Shown here piece by piece: positions 23,603 through 35,940 of a DNA stretch of 64,000 nt. The DNA lies in assembly GCA_037974335.1 (NCBI GenBank), contig CM075760.1, positions 16,789,059-16,853,058 on the forward strand. The letters run 5' to 3'. The translations under genes and the position numbers were made by a program. The notes under the pieces are model-generated. The model was not told where the DNA came from, did no database searches, and saw only the letters and a list, made by a program, of their open reading frames with translations. The stretch comes from Prionace glauca. Its lineage: Eukaryota > Chordata > Chondrichthyes > Carcharhiniformes > Carcharhinidae. Each line of letters begins with the position of its first letter. The stretch's first letter is position 1.

Positions 23603-23690
23603 CTCTCCCTCTGTCTCTCTCTCTCTCTCCCCCCGCCTCTGCCCCTGCCTTTCTCTCTCTCTCTCTCTCTCTCGCACACACATTTGTTGT
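23603..23690. repeat. (CT)n tract with GC-rich interruption, one unit
   Basis: CT dinucleotides around CCCCCCGCCTCTGCCCCTGC. The right arm has the same unit twice (55,512-55,645). Confidence 0.85.
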
Positions 23691-25990
23691 AGACATATAC
23701 AGCAAGACACTGGGACTTGTGTCTTTATTTACTGCATGCAACTCATTTGAATCATCATTGCAATAGACTTTATATTTGTTTATATTACATGACACACCAT
23801 TCCATTTATTATGATATGATGACAAGCCGTGATAATTGCTACAAATCATCATTTCTGAGTTTTTGTTCAGCCAAGAGGCCATTTCTGTTACATTGGGCTC
23901 CATCTCAGATATGATTGTGTCAGGCTCTGTGTCATGCACTACTGACCACATCCGTGCCTTACTTTGTGTTATATTGGACACTAATAATAAAGCCAACACT
24001 GTCTCAAAAACTGGTTTTCTATAAAATGCGTTTGACAGATGGAACAAAAAGGAGAGAACGAGATGAAAAGATGGAAATTAGCTTTAAAAATGTAATGGGG
24101 TTCGAAGCATGTGTTTCATCTCGTTAATAACTACTGGGAGTTGTTCATCATATTTAATTGCTCTCGCATTTCCTGGAATATTTTATTGAAAGTTTGGGAT
24201 GAAACTTGTAACATCCTCTTGTCCAAAAGAGATTGAGGAACAGAATGAATGTATGCCACATTGCACTGCAAATGGACACTAAAGGACAATTCAACATGGC
24301 CACTCCAACTAACCTGTACATCTTTGGACTGTAGGAAGAAAGCAGTAAACCTGGAGGAAACCCACGCACACACAGAGTGAATACGCAAACACCACACAGT
24401 TACACAAGGCTTAAATGAAACCTGTGTCCCTAACAGTGTGAGGTACCAGTGCTAATTACTGTGTAAATAATTGCTATTAATTTTAAGCATGATATTGTAA
24501 TTTATTCAGTATTTATTGCACATTCTGTGTCTCAGTCAATAAATAAAGTTAATGAATGGCCCTGGACGCTCTTGAATGTGATGTACAACTGGTCATTCCG
24601 CTGCCAAGACAATGCATCTTTCAAATGATTCACTGAACTTCTCTCTTTCTCTGTCTCAGACTGAACCGAAATCAGATAACCTCTCTCCTCTCTCTCAGTC
24701 TCCATTAACTCACACAGGTTCCCAGGAGACGGATCTGACTCCGAGACTATTTCTTTCTTCTTCCTTAAGGCACCTTGTGACTGAAAAGATAAAGCTCAAA
24801 AATCTCAGCAGAGGTAAATTCATTGTAGGAACTTAACCATTTCACTCAATTAACCTTTCTCCTCTATTTCTCACACACAACACCCAGCACAGTTAAACTT
24901 TCTATTTCGGAATGTCTCTGCGGATAAAAAATGTTGCTTTAATTTTTTCTCTTTTCCCTCAATCGTAACCTTCAGTCCATCTTCCCTTCAATTAATCTGT
25001 TTAAACACCAAATATGATCATTTTCTTGATTCATTAATATGGGAATGGGGGTGACTGTAATGCTGAGACCGGCAGCAATCTGTGTGACTGTTCTTGATGC
25101 TTTCAGAGTGAGCTCACCCTCACAGGCAGGAAGACTGTTCACGGTGATAACATCAAACTGGCCCCGGTTGTTTCATTCTCAGGTAACACAACTTCCTGTT
25201 TCTCTGCTGCCGGTTCCAAACCGCACATCTGACTTCCGAGCAGAAAATAAATCCAGAGACCACAATCTGGTGAGAACACCTGTCAGTGCGGCTTATATCT
25301 GCCCACAGTCAGGGCAGAGTCAGACAGGTCACATTGCGGTGACATTTACAAATGAGCCTGGTGTGATCTGGTTAAAGTTTCCATTCCCGGACATAACTGG
25401 ATGGTCAGTGGATCAGTCACTGAACTCCCCCGGGATCTGTGAAGGGAGGGAATGATAGCTGTTATCTTTCGTTGTTTGATCATTTTCTCTCCATCTGCTA
25501 TTTATTTTTGTTCCTCAGCTTTTATCTGTCAGCCCCCCCCCGCCAGTTTGCTTTCTCGTAACTCTCCCGCTGTCTTTATCTCCTTGCCAGTCTTTTCAAC
25601 ACATTTATTAGTGTTCATAATCATGAAGTTGTGATTGGGTTAATTAAAGGGAGAATCTTTCAACTGGGGGACGGTCAGCAACCAATGGGCACAAATTTAT
25701 TTTATTGAGCAGCGAGACAGAAAGATAAGTGTTTACTTTTACACAGTAGTTGTGATGAACTGGAATGAACAGTGTGGAAGGGTGATGGAATTAGATTTCA
25801 CAGAAACTTTGGAAAATAAATTCGATATATCCTTCATGGGATGAAGTTTTGAAGGATTCTCGAGAATGGGAGAATTTTAAGGTTCATCTATATCAGTGTC
25901 CCAGCATCCTTTTTGTGTCTCTCCCTGTCCTTCATTAAAAGGGAATAAAATGGAATATTTGTACAACTGTCGTCTTGTGCTAATCTTATC
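23691..25990. other. Unassigned conserved arm sequence
   Basis: Kept closely in the right arm (53,190-55,510). The longest frame (25,039-25,455, plus) starts at a real ATG, but the mirror copy is shifted and truncated after the AYICPQS region, and no family is recognised. A SINE scrap lies at 24,265-24,440. Confidence 0.4.
24265..24440 (-). mobile_element. HE1-like SINE fragment
   Basis: Minus strand: GTGTGCGTGGGTTTCCTCCA, CAGTCCAAAGATGTACAGGT, TAGTTGGAGTGGCCATGTTG. Mirror copy at 54,755-54,930. Confidence 0.75.
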
Positions 25991-26003
25991 TTTTGACAGA
26001 ACC

Positions 26004-26134
26004 TGTGTGTTGTGTGTGTGAGTGTGTGCGTGTGTGTGTGTTTCTGTGTGTGTGAGTGTGTGCGTGTGTGTGTGTGTTTCTCTGTTTGTGTGTGGGTGTG
26101 TGTGTGTGGGTGTGTGTGTGTGGGTGTGTGTAAT
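26004..26134. repeat. (TG)n microsatellite, short allele
   Basis: About 130 bp of TG with GAG, TTTC and GGG interruptions. The mirror tract at 52,675-53,188 is about 514 bp. Confidence 0.95.
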
Positions 26135-26445
26135 TGCCAGGAACCATTCCGAAAGTCGATTCTATTTACAAAACATCACTTTGAACAGATTAGCATCGGA
26201 TCAAATTTTTTTTTAGGAAGAACACAATAATCCTTAACATTTATTGCACTGCTTTTCTCCCTCTGATGAGGGTTTCATAGTTCGTCGTTTCAGTCCTCGT
26301 GAATACAAGCCTCAGTCAGGTGGAGTCAGTCACTCTTGCGGTTGTGGTAGGGTTTCCAATCCGTGTTTGACAAACAAATCCCTGCCTCACTCCTCATGAC
26401 GAAGAAACCTGCTCTCAGGCCCCAGAAATGATTCCTTCCTTATAT
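26135..26445. other. Conserved arm sequence between microsatellite and minisatellite
   Basis: About 300 bp kept nearly unchanged in the right arm (52,365-52,674). No coding or RNA feature is recognised. Confidence 0.4.
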
Positions 26446-28122
26446 CAGGTTCCAGTCTGACTCCGGCCCAGCTGTCTCTGTCAGTGATACACTGGGCTAG
26501 TCATTCACATTGTAATGTTCTAATCCTCAGGTTCCAGTCTGACTCCGGGCCCAGCTGTCTCTGTCAGTGATACACTGGAGCCAGTCCTTAACATTGTAAT
26601 GTTCTAATTCTCAGGTTCCAGTCTAACTCCGGGCCCAGCTGTCTCTGTCAGTGATACACTGGGGCCGGTGATTCACATTGTAATGTTCTAATTCTCAGTT
26701 TCCAGTCTGACTCCGGGCCGAGCTGTCTCTGTCAGTGTTACACTGGAGCCAGTCATTCACATTGTAATGTTCTAATTCTCAGGTTCCAGTCTGACTCCGG
26801 GCCCAGCTGTCTCTGTCAGTGATACACTGGGGCCGGTCATTCACATTGTAATGTTCTAATTCTCAGTTTCCAGTCTGACTCCGGGCCGAGCTGTCTCTGT
26901 CAGTGTTACACTGGAGCCAGTCATTCACATTGTAATGTTCTAATTCTCAGGTTCCAGTCTGACTCCGGGCCCAGCTGTCTCTGTTAGTGATACACTGGAG
27001 CCAGTCATTCACATTGTAATGTTCTAATTCTCAGGTTCCAGTCTGACTCCGGGCCCAGCTGTCTCTGTCAGTGTTACACTGGAGCCAGTCATTCACATTG
27101 TAATGTTCTAATTCTCAGGTTCCAGTCTGACTCCGCGTCCAGCTGTCTCTGTCAGTGATACACTGGAGCCAGTCATTCACATTGTAATGTTCTAATTCTC
27201 AGGTCCCAGTCTGACTCCGGGCCCAGTGTCTCTGTCAGTGATACACTGGAGCCAGTCATTCACATTGTAATGTTCTTTTTCTCAGGTTCCAGTCTGACTC
27301 CGGGCCCAGCTGTCTCTGTCAGTGATACACTGGGGCCAGTCATTCACATTGTAATGTTCTAATTCTCAGGTTCCAGTCTGACTCCGGGCCTAGCTGTCTC
27401 TGTTAGTGATACACTGGGGCCAGTCATTCACATTGTAATGTTCTAATTCTCAGGTCCCAGTCTGACTCCGGGCCCAGCTGTCTCTGTCAGTGATACACTG
27501 GGGCCAGTCATTCACATTGTAATGTTCCAATTCTCAGATCCCAGTCTGACTCCGGGCCCAACTGTCTCTGTCAGTGATACACTGGGGCCAGTCATTCACA
27601 TTGTAATGTTCTAATTCTCAGGTCCCAGTCTGACTCCGGGCCCAGTGTCTCTGTCAGTGATACACTGGAGCCAGTCATTCACATTGTAATGTTCTTTTTC
27701 TCAGGTTCCAGTCTGACTCCGGGCCCAGCTGTCTCTGTCAGTGATACACTGGGGCCAGTCATTCACATTGTAATGTTCTAATTCTCAGGTTCCAGTCTGA
27801 CTCCGGGCCTAGCTGTCTCTGTTAGTGATACACTGGGGCCAGTCATTCACATTGTAATGTTCTAATTCTCAGGTCCCAGTCTGACTCCGGGCCCAGCTGT
27901 CTCTGTCAGTGATACACTGGGGCCAGTCATTCACATTGTAATGTTCCAATTCTCAGATCCCAGTCTGACTCCGGGCCCAACTGTCTCTGTCAGTGATACA
28001 CTGGGGCCAGTCATTCACATTGTAATGTTCTAATTCTCAGGTTCCAGTCTGACTCCGGGCCCAGCTGCCTCTGTCAGTGATACACTGAAGCCGGTTATTC
28101 AAATTATAATGTTCTAATTCTC
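26446..28122. repeat. 84-bp minisatellite, about 20 copies
   Basis: Unit core: CCAGTCTGACTCCGGGCCCA, GCTGTCTCTGTCAGTGATAC, ACTGG-GCCAGTCATTCACA, TTGTAATGTTCTAATTCTCA. Spacing is 84 bp with an 82-bp variant. A five-unit block of about 418 bp is itself repeated: the short variant (CCCAGTGTCTCTG) with GTTCTTTTTCTC recurs at about 27,203 and 27,621 with the same order of variants behind it. The right arm has only about two units (52,197-52,362). Confidence 0.95.
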
Positions 28123-28820
28123 TATGATTATTTTTGGAAACCGTCACCCAATCCGTTGTGAATTCGAACCTGCATCAGAGTTTGCTTCATTTGACCCCTG
28201 CCTGTCATTATTGGTCAAATCACTTTCTCTCGAATGATCACACGCACAAAAAATGTTTATTTAAATGTTATATCATGTTCTGTCTCTCTTACTCTAGAGA
28301 ACTCATACGTTGGCTTACGTGATTCTCCCAGCCAGTTTATGTCATCATTGCGCGAGCATATCCGTCTATATTAGATTAGATTCTTCTTCTGTTGTTGGAG
28401 CATTATGTTTAATCATTTATAGGGTGTGGGCAGCACTGACATCTGTTGCCCTTCTCTGATTGCCCCTGACAATGTGGTGATGAGCTGCTATCTTGAACCG
28501 CTGCAGTCCTTGTTCACCAGGTGATATCACTGTTTATATCACATAAGGTCTGGCCACTCTTATGATGCACCTGATCCTGATTCATCGCATTACGTAGACT
28601 GTACAATCTATACACAGTAGAAAATATTTAAGATGGTTACCATGGAATTGGTGAAGGTAACGGTTAAACAGAAATATTGTTCCTTATCTGGAGAGTGGCA
28701 GATGTTTCAATCCTTTGCATCAGTAGAAATAAGAAGTCTGAGAATTACAGGTGTAATTATCTCCTGTCGGCTATATATCCAGGCTCATTTTCGCCATCAT
28801 TTTCACAAATCAGCACACAA
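28123..28820. other. Left-arm-only stretch with a LINE 3' end
   Basis: Absent from the mirror position (about 52,155 in the right arm). 28,400-28,535 reads GGGTGTGGGCAGCACTGACA and TCTTGAACCGCTGCAGTCCT, the reverse of a LINE 3' end. The rest is unassigned. Confidence 0.55.
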
Positions 28821-28899
28821 TTGAGTCGTACATCAGGAAGTTTAGTGAGACACTGAGAAGATCAATTTTCGTAATCTCCTCGTCATTCGAGATATGATT

Positions 28900-29609
28900 T
28901 ATCCATTTTCCAACAGATCTCTAAAGACAGATAAGTTAACGCCAGGAACAAAATAGTGAGGCTGTAATCATGCTTAACGCATGAGCAAACAACAGAATGG
29001 TTGTCAATAAATAGTTACATATTAAATGCTCTTCAGGTGAAATACATGAACTCTTTGGTGTTTCCATGCATTCATGGAAGGCAGGGATGGGCTGAAGGTT
29101 ATGATTGGGAAAACTGAAGGGGAATTGCTAAAAGAGATCATTTCTCCAAAGGTGGGTATTAGAAAATAGAATATTTGAAATAAATAAGCACGCAAATGTC
29201 TGTGATGTTTCTTGGACATAGAACCATCGAATTCCTACAGTTCAGAAACACAAATCTTGTCCACCGAGTCTGTGTCCCACCCAGCTTCTCCCCTCTGCCC
29301 TATCCCCGTTAGCCCCACACAGTTACCATGGCTAATCCACATATTCTAAGGGAAAATAACGGACAATTTTGCATGGTCAATTCAACTAATATGATCTGTT
29401 GTAACATAAACAAGGGACGGGTTTTGTGCAGTGATACGGAGACAGTCGAGTGCACAAGATATCGATACAGCACCTGTACTAATATGAATGCAGACTGGGC
29501 CCAGTTCAGTCATTATTGAGAGAGTGTATACAGTATATTACTAACCAGCGTGGTGTTTTCTGATATAATCAGAGATATGCCAGACTCAGTTTTGACAAAG
29601 ACATGGTCT
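28900..29609. repeat. 0.7-kb duplicated module, left copy 1
   Basis: Same sequence, same orientation, as 36,198-36,912; mirror copies are 45,308-46,022 and 51,383-52,078. The module includes the 3' half of an HE1-like SINE (TTCTCCCCTCTGCCCTATCC) and flanking non-repeat DNA, so it is a segmental copy and not just a shared transposon. Confidence 0.9.
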
Positions 29610-30885
29610 ATCCTAATATATGCAGAGACAATGTGCGCTGTAATTTAAACTGAGACTGCTTCCAGCGTATCAGCGCTATCAGAAAATAGGGACATAAACA
29701 GAGATGTGGCCCAGTGGAATAACAAGTGAGACAATACAGAGTAAAACAAAATTTGAGAAATGATAATGTGTAAAGTGAACAAAGGTATGATGTGGCGCAT
29801 TAATTATGGAGACAGCGCAATAAAACTGTCCCCTCGTGTAATTTTGTCTGATTCTGGCCATTGTAAGATATAAACTGAGACAAATCCGATGCAGTAATTC
29901 CAAACCAAACCTTTAGGTCGATGTAAACTTTGACGGGGCAATTGCAGAAATAAATAATTCATGTAACAGAATAATTAGAAACAGGATATTATTCAATATA
30001 AACAGGGAGGCGGACTAGTGCAGCAGTGATTGAGAGGCTGTCCATGTTTCTTTATAAATGGCAGGTTCCAACAATGTAATAACTGAGACAGAGCCTGGTG
30101 TAATGCAAACAGTAACATGTCCCGGTGCATTATCAGGAGTGAGAGGGTCCAGTGAAGTAACAGCGGAGATATGGAGTTTCATGACATGAGGCGAGAATTA
30201 ATTCCGTGCTGTCATAACTGCCAGAATAAATGGAGCAATGAGGCTTGGTGCAGTATTGTAACAACTGGGATTTTGCTGAGTACAGAATCAACTGAGAATT
30301 ATTGCCAGATAATCAGAAATATCATTTCGTGTCAGAGAAACTGGGTCACGTTTAAGATGGACAAAGACTGAGTCTACTACAGAAATAACAGATGATCATC
30401 TGTGTCGTGTTGTACCAAAGAGCACAGTTTCACTGCCATCTCCTGGACGACTTTTGCCATTGCAGGTGTTGTGAAATACTGATTTCAGTTGCGGTTTCTT
30501 ATTCTTTGATGAGCTGTATATCCAGCTGGTAAGGTCAGCATATATTGGCAATCACTAATACATTGAATTTACTGGTTTTCTACACATCATAGAAGGCACG
30601 TAATCGCCAAACACGTGTGCGCCTGGAGTCACCTCTGGGCTAAACTGTGGAATGATGGAAGGTTTTCCTTTCGGCAGAATGTTAGAGAATCTGATATATT
30701 TCTTGTCATGGCCGCAATTACGGAAACGATCTTTAAATTCAAAACTGTAATTGCATTTTATAACCTTTTGTAGTTGGATTTGAATGTATATCTTGAGAAA
30801 TTTGCCTACCCTCGGAATTACTTTCGCAGAGACGTTACCTCTGTGCTACTATCTTCCTTTCAACATTGATAACGTATTTACAGCA
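29610..30885. repeat. Decayed ATATAAACAGAGAC tandem repeats
   Basis: Loose units such as TATAAACTGAGACAAATCC and AATATAAACAGGGAGGCGG repeat every 30-50 bp. About 0.67 kb (29,600-30,265) is missing from the right arm. No gene. Confidence 0.55.
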
Positions 30886-30889
30886 GAGA

Positions 30890-31700
30890 AGAAGGCCATT
30901 TTGAAGCGTCATGTATGTTTTGGCCCTCTAAAGGAGCAATTCATCCAACAACACTCTGTACCCCACAGTCCAGCATTTTGTTCATTTTCAGACAATTATC
31001 CAATTCCATTTTGAACCCTTTAATTGGCGCTGCCTGCACCACACTCTCAAACAGCACATTCCAGATCTGGATCACTCACTGTCTGACAATGTTTTTCGTG
31101 ATGTCTCCATGTTTCTTCCACCAATTTATTACAACCCGCGCCCTCTGTGTCAAGATCTTTCTGTCATTGACCAGTTTCTCTCTATCTACTCTATCAAGAC
31201 CCCTCAGGATTTTGAATGTCTCATTAAAGTCACATTAGCAACTTTCTGTCAAAGAAATTAGTCCGAACCTCTCCAAAATATTTTCGTCACCGAAGTTTCT
31301 GATCTCTGGAATTATTCTCGTGCTTTTCTTCCCTGCTTTCAGCCTATTGACTTTACATCCTGCCTTACGTTCGCTGCCCCAAATTGGAACGATTTTTTCG
31401 GCTGACTATTTTCCATGTGTTAGCTACAAAAATAGCACAACTTCCTTGCTTCTGCATTCTTTTCCCCAATAGACAAAAAAAACCTATTCCCTTTTTCTGT
31501 TTGCCGCTGTCTGAACCTATCTTGCATCATGAATGATTTATACACATATTCACTCCAGTCCCTCGGCGTCTATATTCACTTTCATGGCCTTTTCATTATT
31601 TCCATTTTTCTCTTCAAATTCTGCTGAACAAAACTAATCATGGAACTTTTCTCTGCAATAGGATAAATATCCAAATTACTCAACCATTCCACCAATTAGT
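30890..31700 (-). mobile_element. Decayed LINE C-terminal region (third LINE group)
   Basis: Minus strand carries scrambled remains of a LINE C-terminus (segments like RARVVINWW, IWNVLFESVVQAAPIKGF). The right arm has the matching stretch as part of a longer element (49,075-50,760). All frames are broken. Confidence 0.65.
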
Positions 31701-31709
31701 TCTTTTTTT

Positions 31710-33160
31710 GCGTTCAGAAGTTCTGAATGATCTAATGATGGTTGGCAATGTTTCCAAGTTTTGGATCGTTCACAGATTTTGAAAGTCTGGCCTCCACTTC
31801 AAGCTCTCAGGCATTACTATGTCGTGAATTTCAATGTTCATATAACCTTTTCCTGGCAACATGACTGCAAGATTTGTTCTACTCCGAAAAACAGCTACGA
31901 ATTATTTCCTGGCACTCAGACAATTTCCTATCCATGTTGCTCCTACCATTTTATTCTCTGATCTCCACAGTTACTCACAAGGCTGCGGTGCAGCACAGTA
32001 TCACATGAACTTTGGACGCCCATTCAGAGAAATACACTCACAAACTATCTGTTACTCAGCATAAAACTCAAACAAGTTAATTAAACTCGATCTGACCTGA
32101 ACAAATACATTCTGGCTGAATTTGTGAAGAAACATACAATTGGGATGATTTCTGCAGTGATGAAGAGAGTGAAGATATAAATGTTAAATGTGCTAACGGC
32201 ACAAAGATAGATCGGAAATTTGGCGGTTGGCGAGGGCAGTGGGCATATCTCGAATATTGTGCACAGTTGTTGTCTCCTTATCTTAAAAAAAGGTTAATGT
32301 GTTAAAATAATAGTTCAGAGGAGTTTCACTGAACCATTGCCAGCTATGTTTGGGTTACCTTATGAGAAAAGGATAGTGACATCAGGTTTGTACCCAGAGA
32401 GTTCAAAAGAGTAAGAGGCAAATTGACTGAAACCTTCAAAACTCTAAGTGGTGCTAACAGTGTGGATGTTAAACGGAAGTTTACTCTTGTCCAGTGTGTG
32501 GCTGTATTGGGTGTGTCTCTGAGTGCAGATATTTTGGGTCTTGTTTCTGCGCCTGTTTCCAATGCTGTACTGTCCACGGGAGGGCGCTCTCTGATCACTT
32601 ATCCAACATCATACTCTCCTTTTGCAGAAAATGATGATTTGCTGATACGAAAATGAGCAGAGAAAATAAATCTTATCAAATCAAATTGCATTTTTTCCGT
32701 TCTTTTGATTCAACCTTTAACTTCAATACATTTATTTAACACCAACATCTTTATTCTGAATGAATTTCTCTGAAAGAGACAACATTGAAATGCAAGCATG
32801 ACTGACCAACAAGAGAACTCGAGTCACTGGAGCTATCGCTCCTGTTTTCAATCAGGAAGCAATTCCAGGTCCTCTTCGTTCATCTGTTGCACGCAATCAA
32901 CAAATTGTCATTCCCTGACACGAATTAAACCCAGGCCGCGATGGTGAGAGGGCTGATTCCAAACAGATAGACCATTAGGGAAGATAGCGATGGAACATTT
33001 AGTCCGCCTTTCCACTTCAGAATTAAAAAAATATATATACACAAGGAATGTTTGTTGAACAAAAGTCATGTGCAGAAAGAACATGAATGACTCCTTCAGC
33101 CAATGAAACACTAATTGTTGTTACCTGGAACAAGAAATCGACAGTGAGGTGAAATAGTCT
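31710..33160. other. Left-arm-only stretch
   Basis: Occupies the place where the right arm still holds LINE RT sequence (49,070-49,950). 32,430-32,480 resembles a LINE scrap; the rest is unassigned and no gene is supported. Confidence 0.45.
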
Positions 33161-34296
33161 CACAGGTTTTTCATGTGATTTTTTTAATTTCCAAAACTGT
33201 CCAATCTCGTCACTGCTGATACTGTGAAACTTACGAGGTAAACACACAACAGATTTTCGTCACTTCAAACTATCTGCTTTCCACCTCAGCATTTTGCAGA
33301 TTTAAAAGCACCGTTCTTTAAAAGTTTTAGACTATCCTCATTGTACTGATGATTACCGACTTGCTGTGTATTTTATATATTGATAAAACCTGTACTTGTA
33401 ATATAAACAGCAGATGGTAGACATTCTCTGCTGGTGTGGCAGCTTTGTGCGCACATACAATTCTAAACACTTCCATGCTTTCGCTGTTCTGAATTATAGC
33501 GATTATTGCGTTTGCAAACTTGGAAAATATTTTCAAATCACCTGACTCATTTCAAATTGGTTTTGTTAAATGTTAATGCATTGCATAATCTCACAGCCAT
33601 AGGACTTTTACAAACAGTTATGTCTTTAATGATGTTATACAACTGCAGTTATAGAGAAATGGACAAAAATTGGGGCAAGTGCTATTTTCTGAATCTTTGC
33701 CAAACACCTTACTGAAATCCATATAGATGACATCAACGGCTCGTTTCAATGCTGGGTCTGGTTCGTCCTGCTCGGCCTCCTAAGTGGGTGAGTTTCTGCA
33801 GACGGAAGCTCGCCTCTTCCATCACCAGCATTGTGGCCCGAGTTCCCTTTACTGGGAGACAATGTGGTCGAGAGGCTAAACCCGCTGTGTCTGTTTCAGG
33901 CCCTGAGTTTCTCACTGGTGGAGATGGAGAGCAGGAGCTGGAGTGCCTGGAATTCTTTCTGAAGTTCGTGGTGTGCTGGGAATTGATTTTTTTTTCTTGC
34001 AATGGTTGGGGTTTTATGGCTTGTAGATGATTGAAGAATTCCCATGGGAGGGTATCTACCAAACAGAATTGATAGGAAACAGGCCCTGATAGGAACGTCC
34101 TTCACAACCACGCGGATCCATTGCCATGATTCTTTACGAATAACCTATCAACTGCCTTTAAGTGCCCCTCCCGGTTGATGGGAATGGCACTGGGTGTCAA
34201 CTTCCACCCTTGGAAGATCAGACTTAACTTTGGGCAAAGTGATCTTCCCATGAGAAATTCTGCTTGGGGGCTTCCTGTTGTTGAAGAAGAAATCTG
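33161..34296. other. Conserved 3' flank of the left receptor gene
   Basis: Mirror of 47,931-49,070. 33,695-33,745 is a 50-bp scrap of LINE RT (it encodes VDVIYMDFSK on the minus strand) joined abruptly to GC-richer sequence at 33,746-34,010. No protein family is recognised there. Confidence 0.45.
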
Positions 34297-35856
34297 TTAT
34301 TCTGTAAATAATTTCACAATTGCATTAAATGGAAATCTGATCACATTCTTCAGCTCCTCTCTGAATTGTGTCTGGGTCACTGCATAAATGTATGTATTGG
34401 TGCAGCAACTCAGGAGTTGGAGCATAAATCCCAATTCCCGCACAAATGCAGGAATATAAAAATGAATTAAGTTTAAATTATATAATCGTTCACAAAAGGA
34501 GTGGATAAGTAAGATTGACCAAAGCAGGATAAAATTTCCTGATAGAGCAAATAGTAAGATAATGGATTTTCTTCTCTTCACTGTCTCTGGGTCCTTTGAA
34601 CTATCCATACGCTTGTGACTCTGAAGTCTCCTGCGGAATTTGGTCGACCCTAGAATGTGTTTAATGGTGAAAACATTCAGCAACAGAATCAACAAAAAAG
34701 GAATGAACGGTGTTAAAATATAATGCAGTTTTTCAACCGCTCCCCATGCTTCAGAAGAGAGGACATCAATGTCTACATTACAAAAATGGGGAATATTCTG
34801 TAACGCATATCTATCATCATACATGAAATACCAGAAAATGTTCTTTACACTGAATAGCACACTCACAGTTCCGAGAACCACTGTTGCAGTTTTCTCAGTG
34901 CAGTATTTTATTTTCAGCTTCTGACAAGTAATAGCCACAAATCGATCAAAGGTGAAAGAAACAGTGAACCAGACAGAGCAATCAGTGACTGCATAAAGCA
35001 GCACAGCATGGATATTACATATTTTAATATGGTAAATGATTAATAATTCAAACTTCATGGGAATTTGCCTCAAAATGAGATCGATGATAATGACCAGTAG
35101 ATCCGCTGCTGACATGGAAACGAGGTAATGTATCACACTTTTGGAAAGACCACACTTTCCTCGTGACAGGATAAGAATCGTCAATACATTCACTGTAAGG
35201 AAGAGAAACACAATTTACTCGTATTTTAGACTGGGCACAAGAGAAGCAATCTCTCAGGATCCTTGGGAACAGCTGAAACATTTTTATTGAATTCACCCCA
35301 GAATAGACTGAATTCACCTATTCTGCTCGAGACAAAGTTCACAGCAGAAAAGCCCCGCAATGATGTAGCAAGAAGCCACATTCACCAGTTAATAAAGTCT
35401 CCAATTTGCAGCCTTCTCCAGATTTGGAAATGGGGACACAATGATACCAATCTGTTTGGAACAAATATTTCTGGTCTGGATGACTCTGCTTTGATTGTGC
35501 TGAAGGCTGTGCAGTTGAAGATGTTAAATCACCTGATTTGGAATTGGCTGTGGATCATAATACTGGAAATCATGTTACATAACGACAACCGTAAAGTGGA
35601 AAGATTGAAAGTGAATGTCAGGTAGTGTGAGGATAGCTGTGTGGTAAGGAGAAATGTTTCCAGTGCATTCACAGCAACAAACCATGACGGTTACACAGAA
35701 TAATATCAATAACTGGGTAACATAGACAAGGACACTGAACACAGAGAAATATGACTTACCAGTGACACTAACTACGGCAAGGACCGGGTAGTAAATCCTT
35801 TGGATATCGTAAAATACCCAAAGAATACGAAGCTCAAGTGGTATAATCCAGAACAT
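34297..35856 (-). CDS. GPR139-like G-protein-coupled receptor, left-arm copy
   Basis: Seven-helix plasma-membrane receptor of the GPR139-like group that is expanded in elasmobranchs; ligand unknown. Two exons: 35,760-35,856 (ATG at 35,856) and 34,297-35,192, with a 567-bp GT-AG intron (donor GTAAGT, acceptor CTTACAG). The intron falls in helix 1, as in vertebrate GPR139. The product is 330 residues: Asn34 in helix 1, SAADLL with Asp63 in helix 2, Cys91 and Cys170 for the loop disulphide, FTFDRF (Asp115-Phe117) replacing DRY, and NTYIY (298-302) replacing NPxxY. The tail after helix 7 is short, about 28 residues. An upstream TTG-started frame adds five residues, but the ATG has a purine at -3. 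A TATA box lies upstream. It differs from the right-arm copy at 18 residues. Family assignment is firm; orthology to human GPR139 is not implied. Confidence 0.9.
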
Positions 35857-35930
35857 GGCTCTGAAATTCAATGATCACTGGCTAGAGAACACTCCCAGTT
35901 AAACAATATTGCTCACACTGTGAAAATTCC

Positions 35931-35940
35931 TATTTATAAA
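35931..35940 (-). promoter_or_regulatory. TATA box of the left receptor gene
   Basis: TTTATAAATA on the minus strand, 75-84 bp upstream of the ATG at 35,856, kept in both arms. Confidence 0.65.

Noticed and set aside
23595-24047. 150-codon minus-strand frame and its mirror at 55,190-55,663
   Set aside because: Runs through the GA/CT simple repeat and decayed tandem repeats; composition is repeat-driven and the arms differ in repeat number.
25039-25455. 138-codon frame starting at a real ATG
   Set aside because: The mirror copy (54,152-53,847) is shifted and shortened, no domain is recognisable, and no splice or signal features are seen.
35575-35759. Coding extension of receptor exon 1 past the GTAAGT donor (and 46,468-46,652)
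   Set aside because: It reads into the intron; splicing at the donor restores the helix 1 sequence expected for this receptor family.
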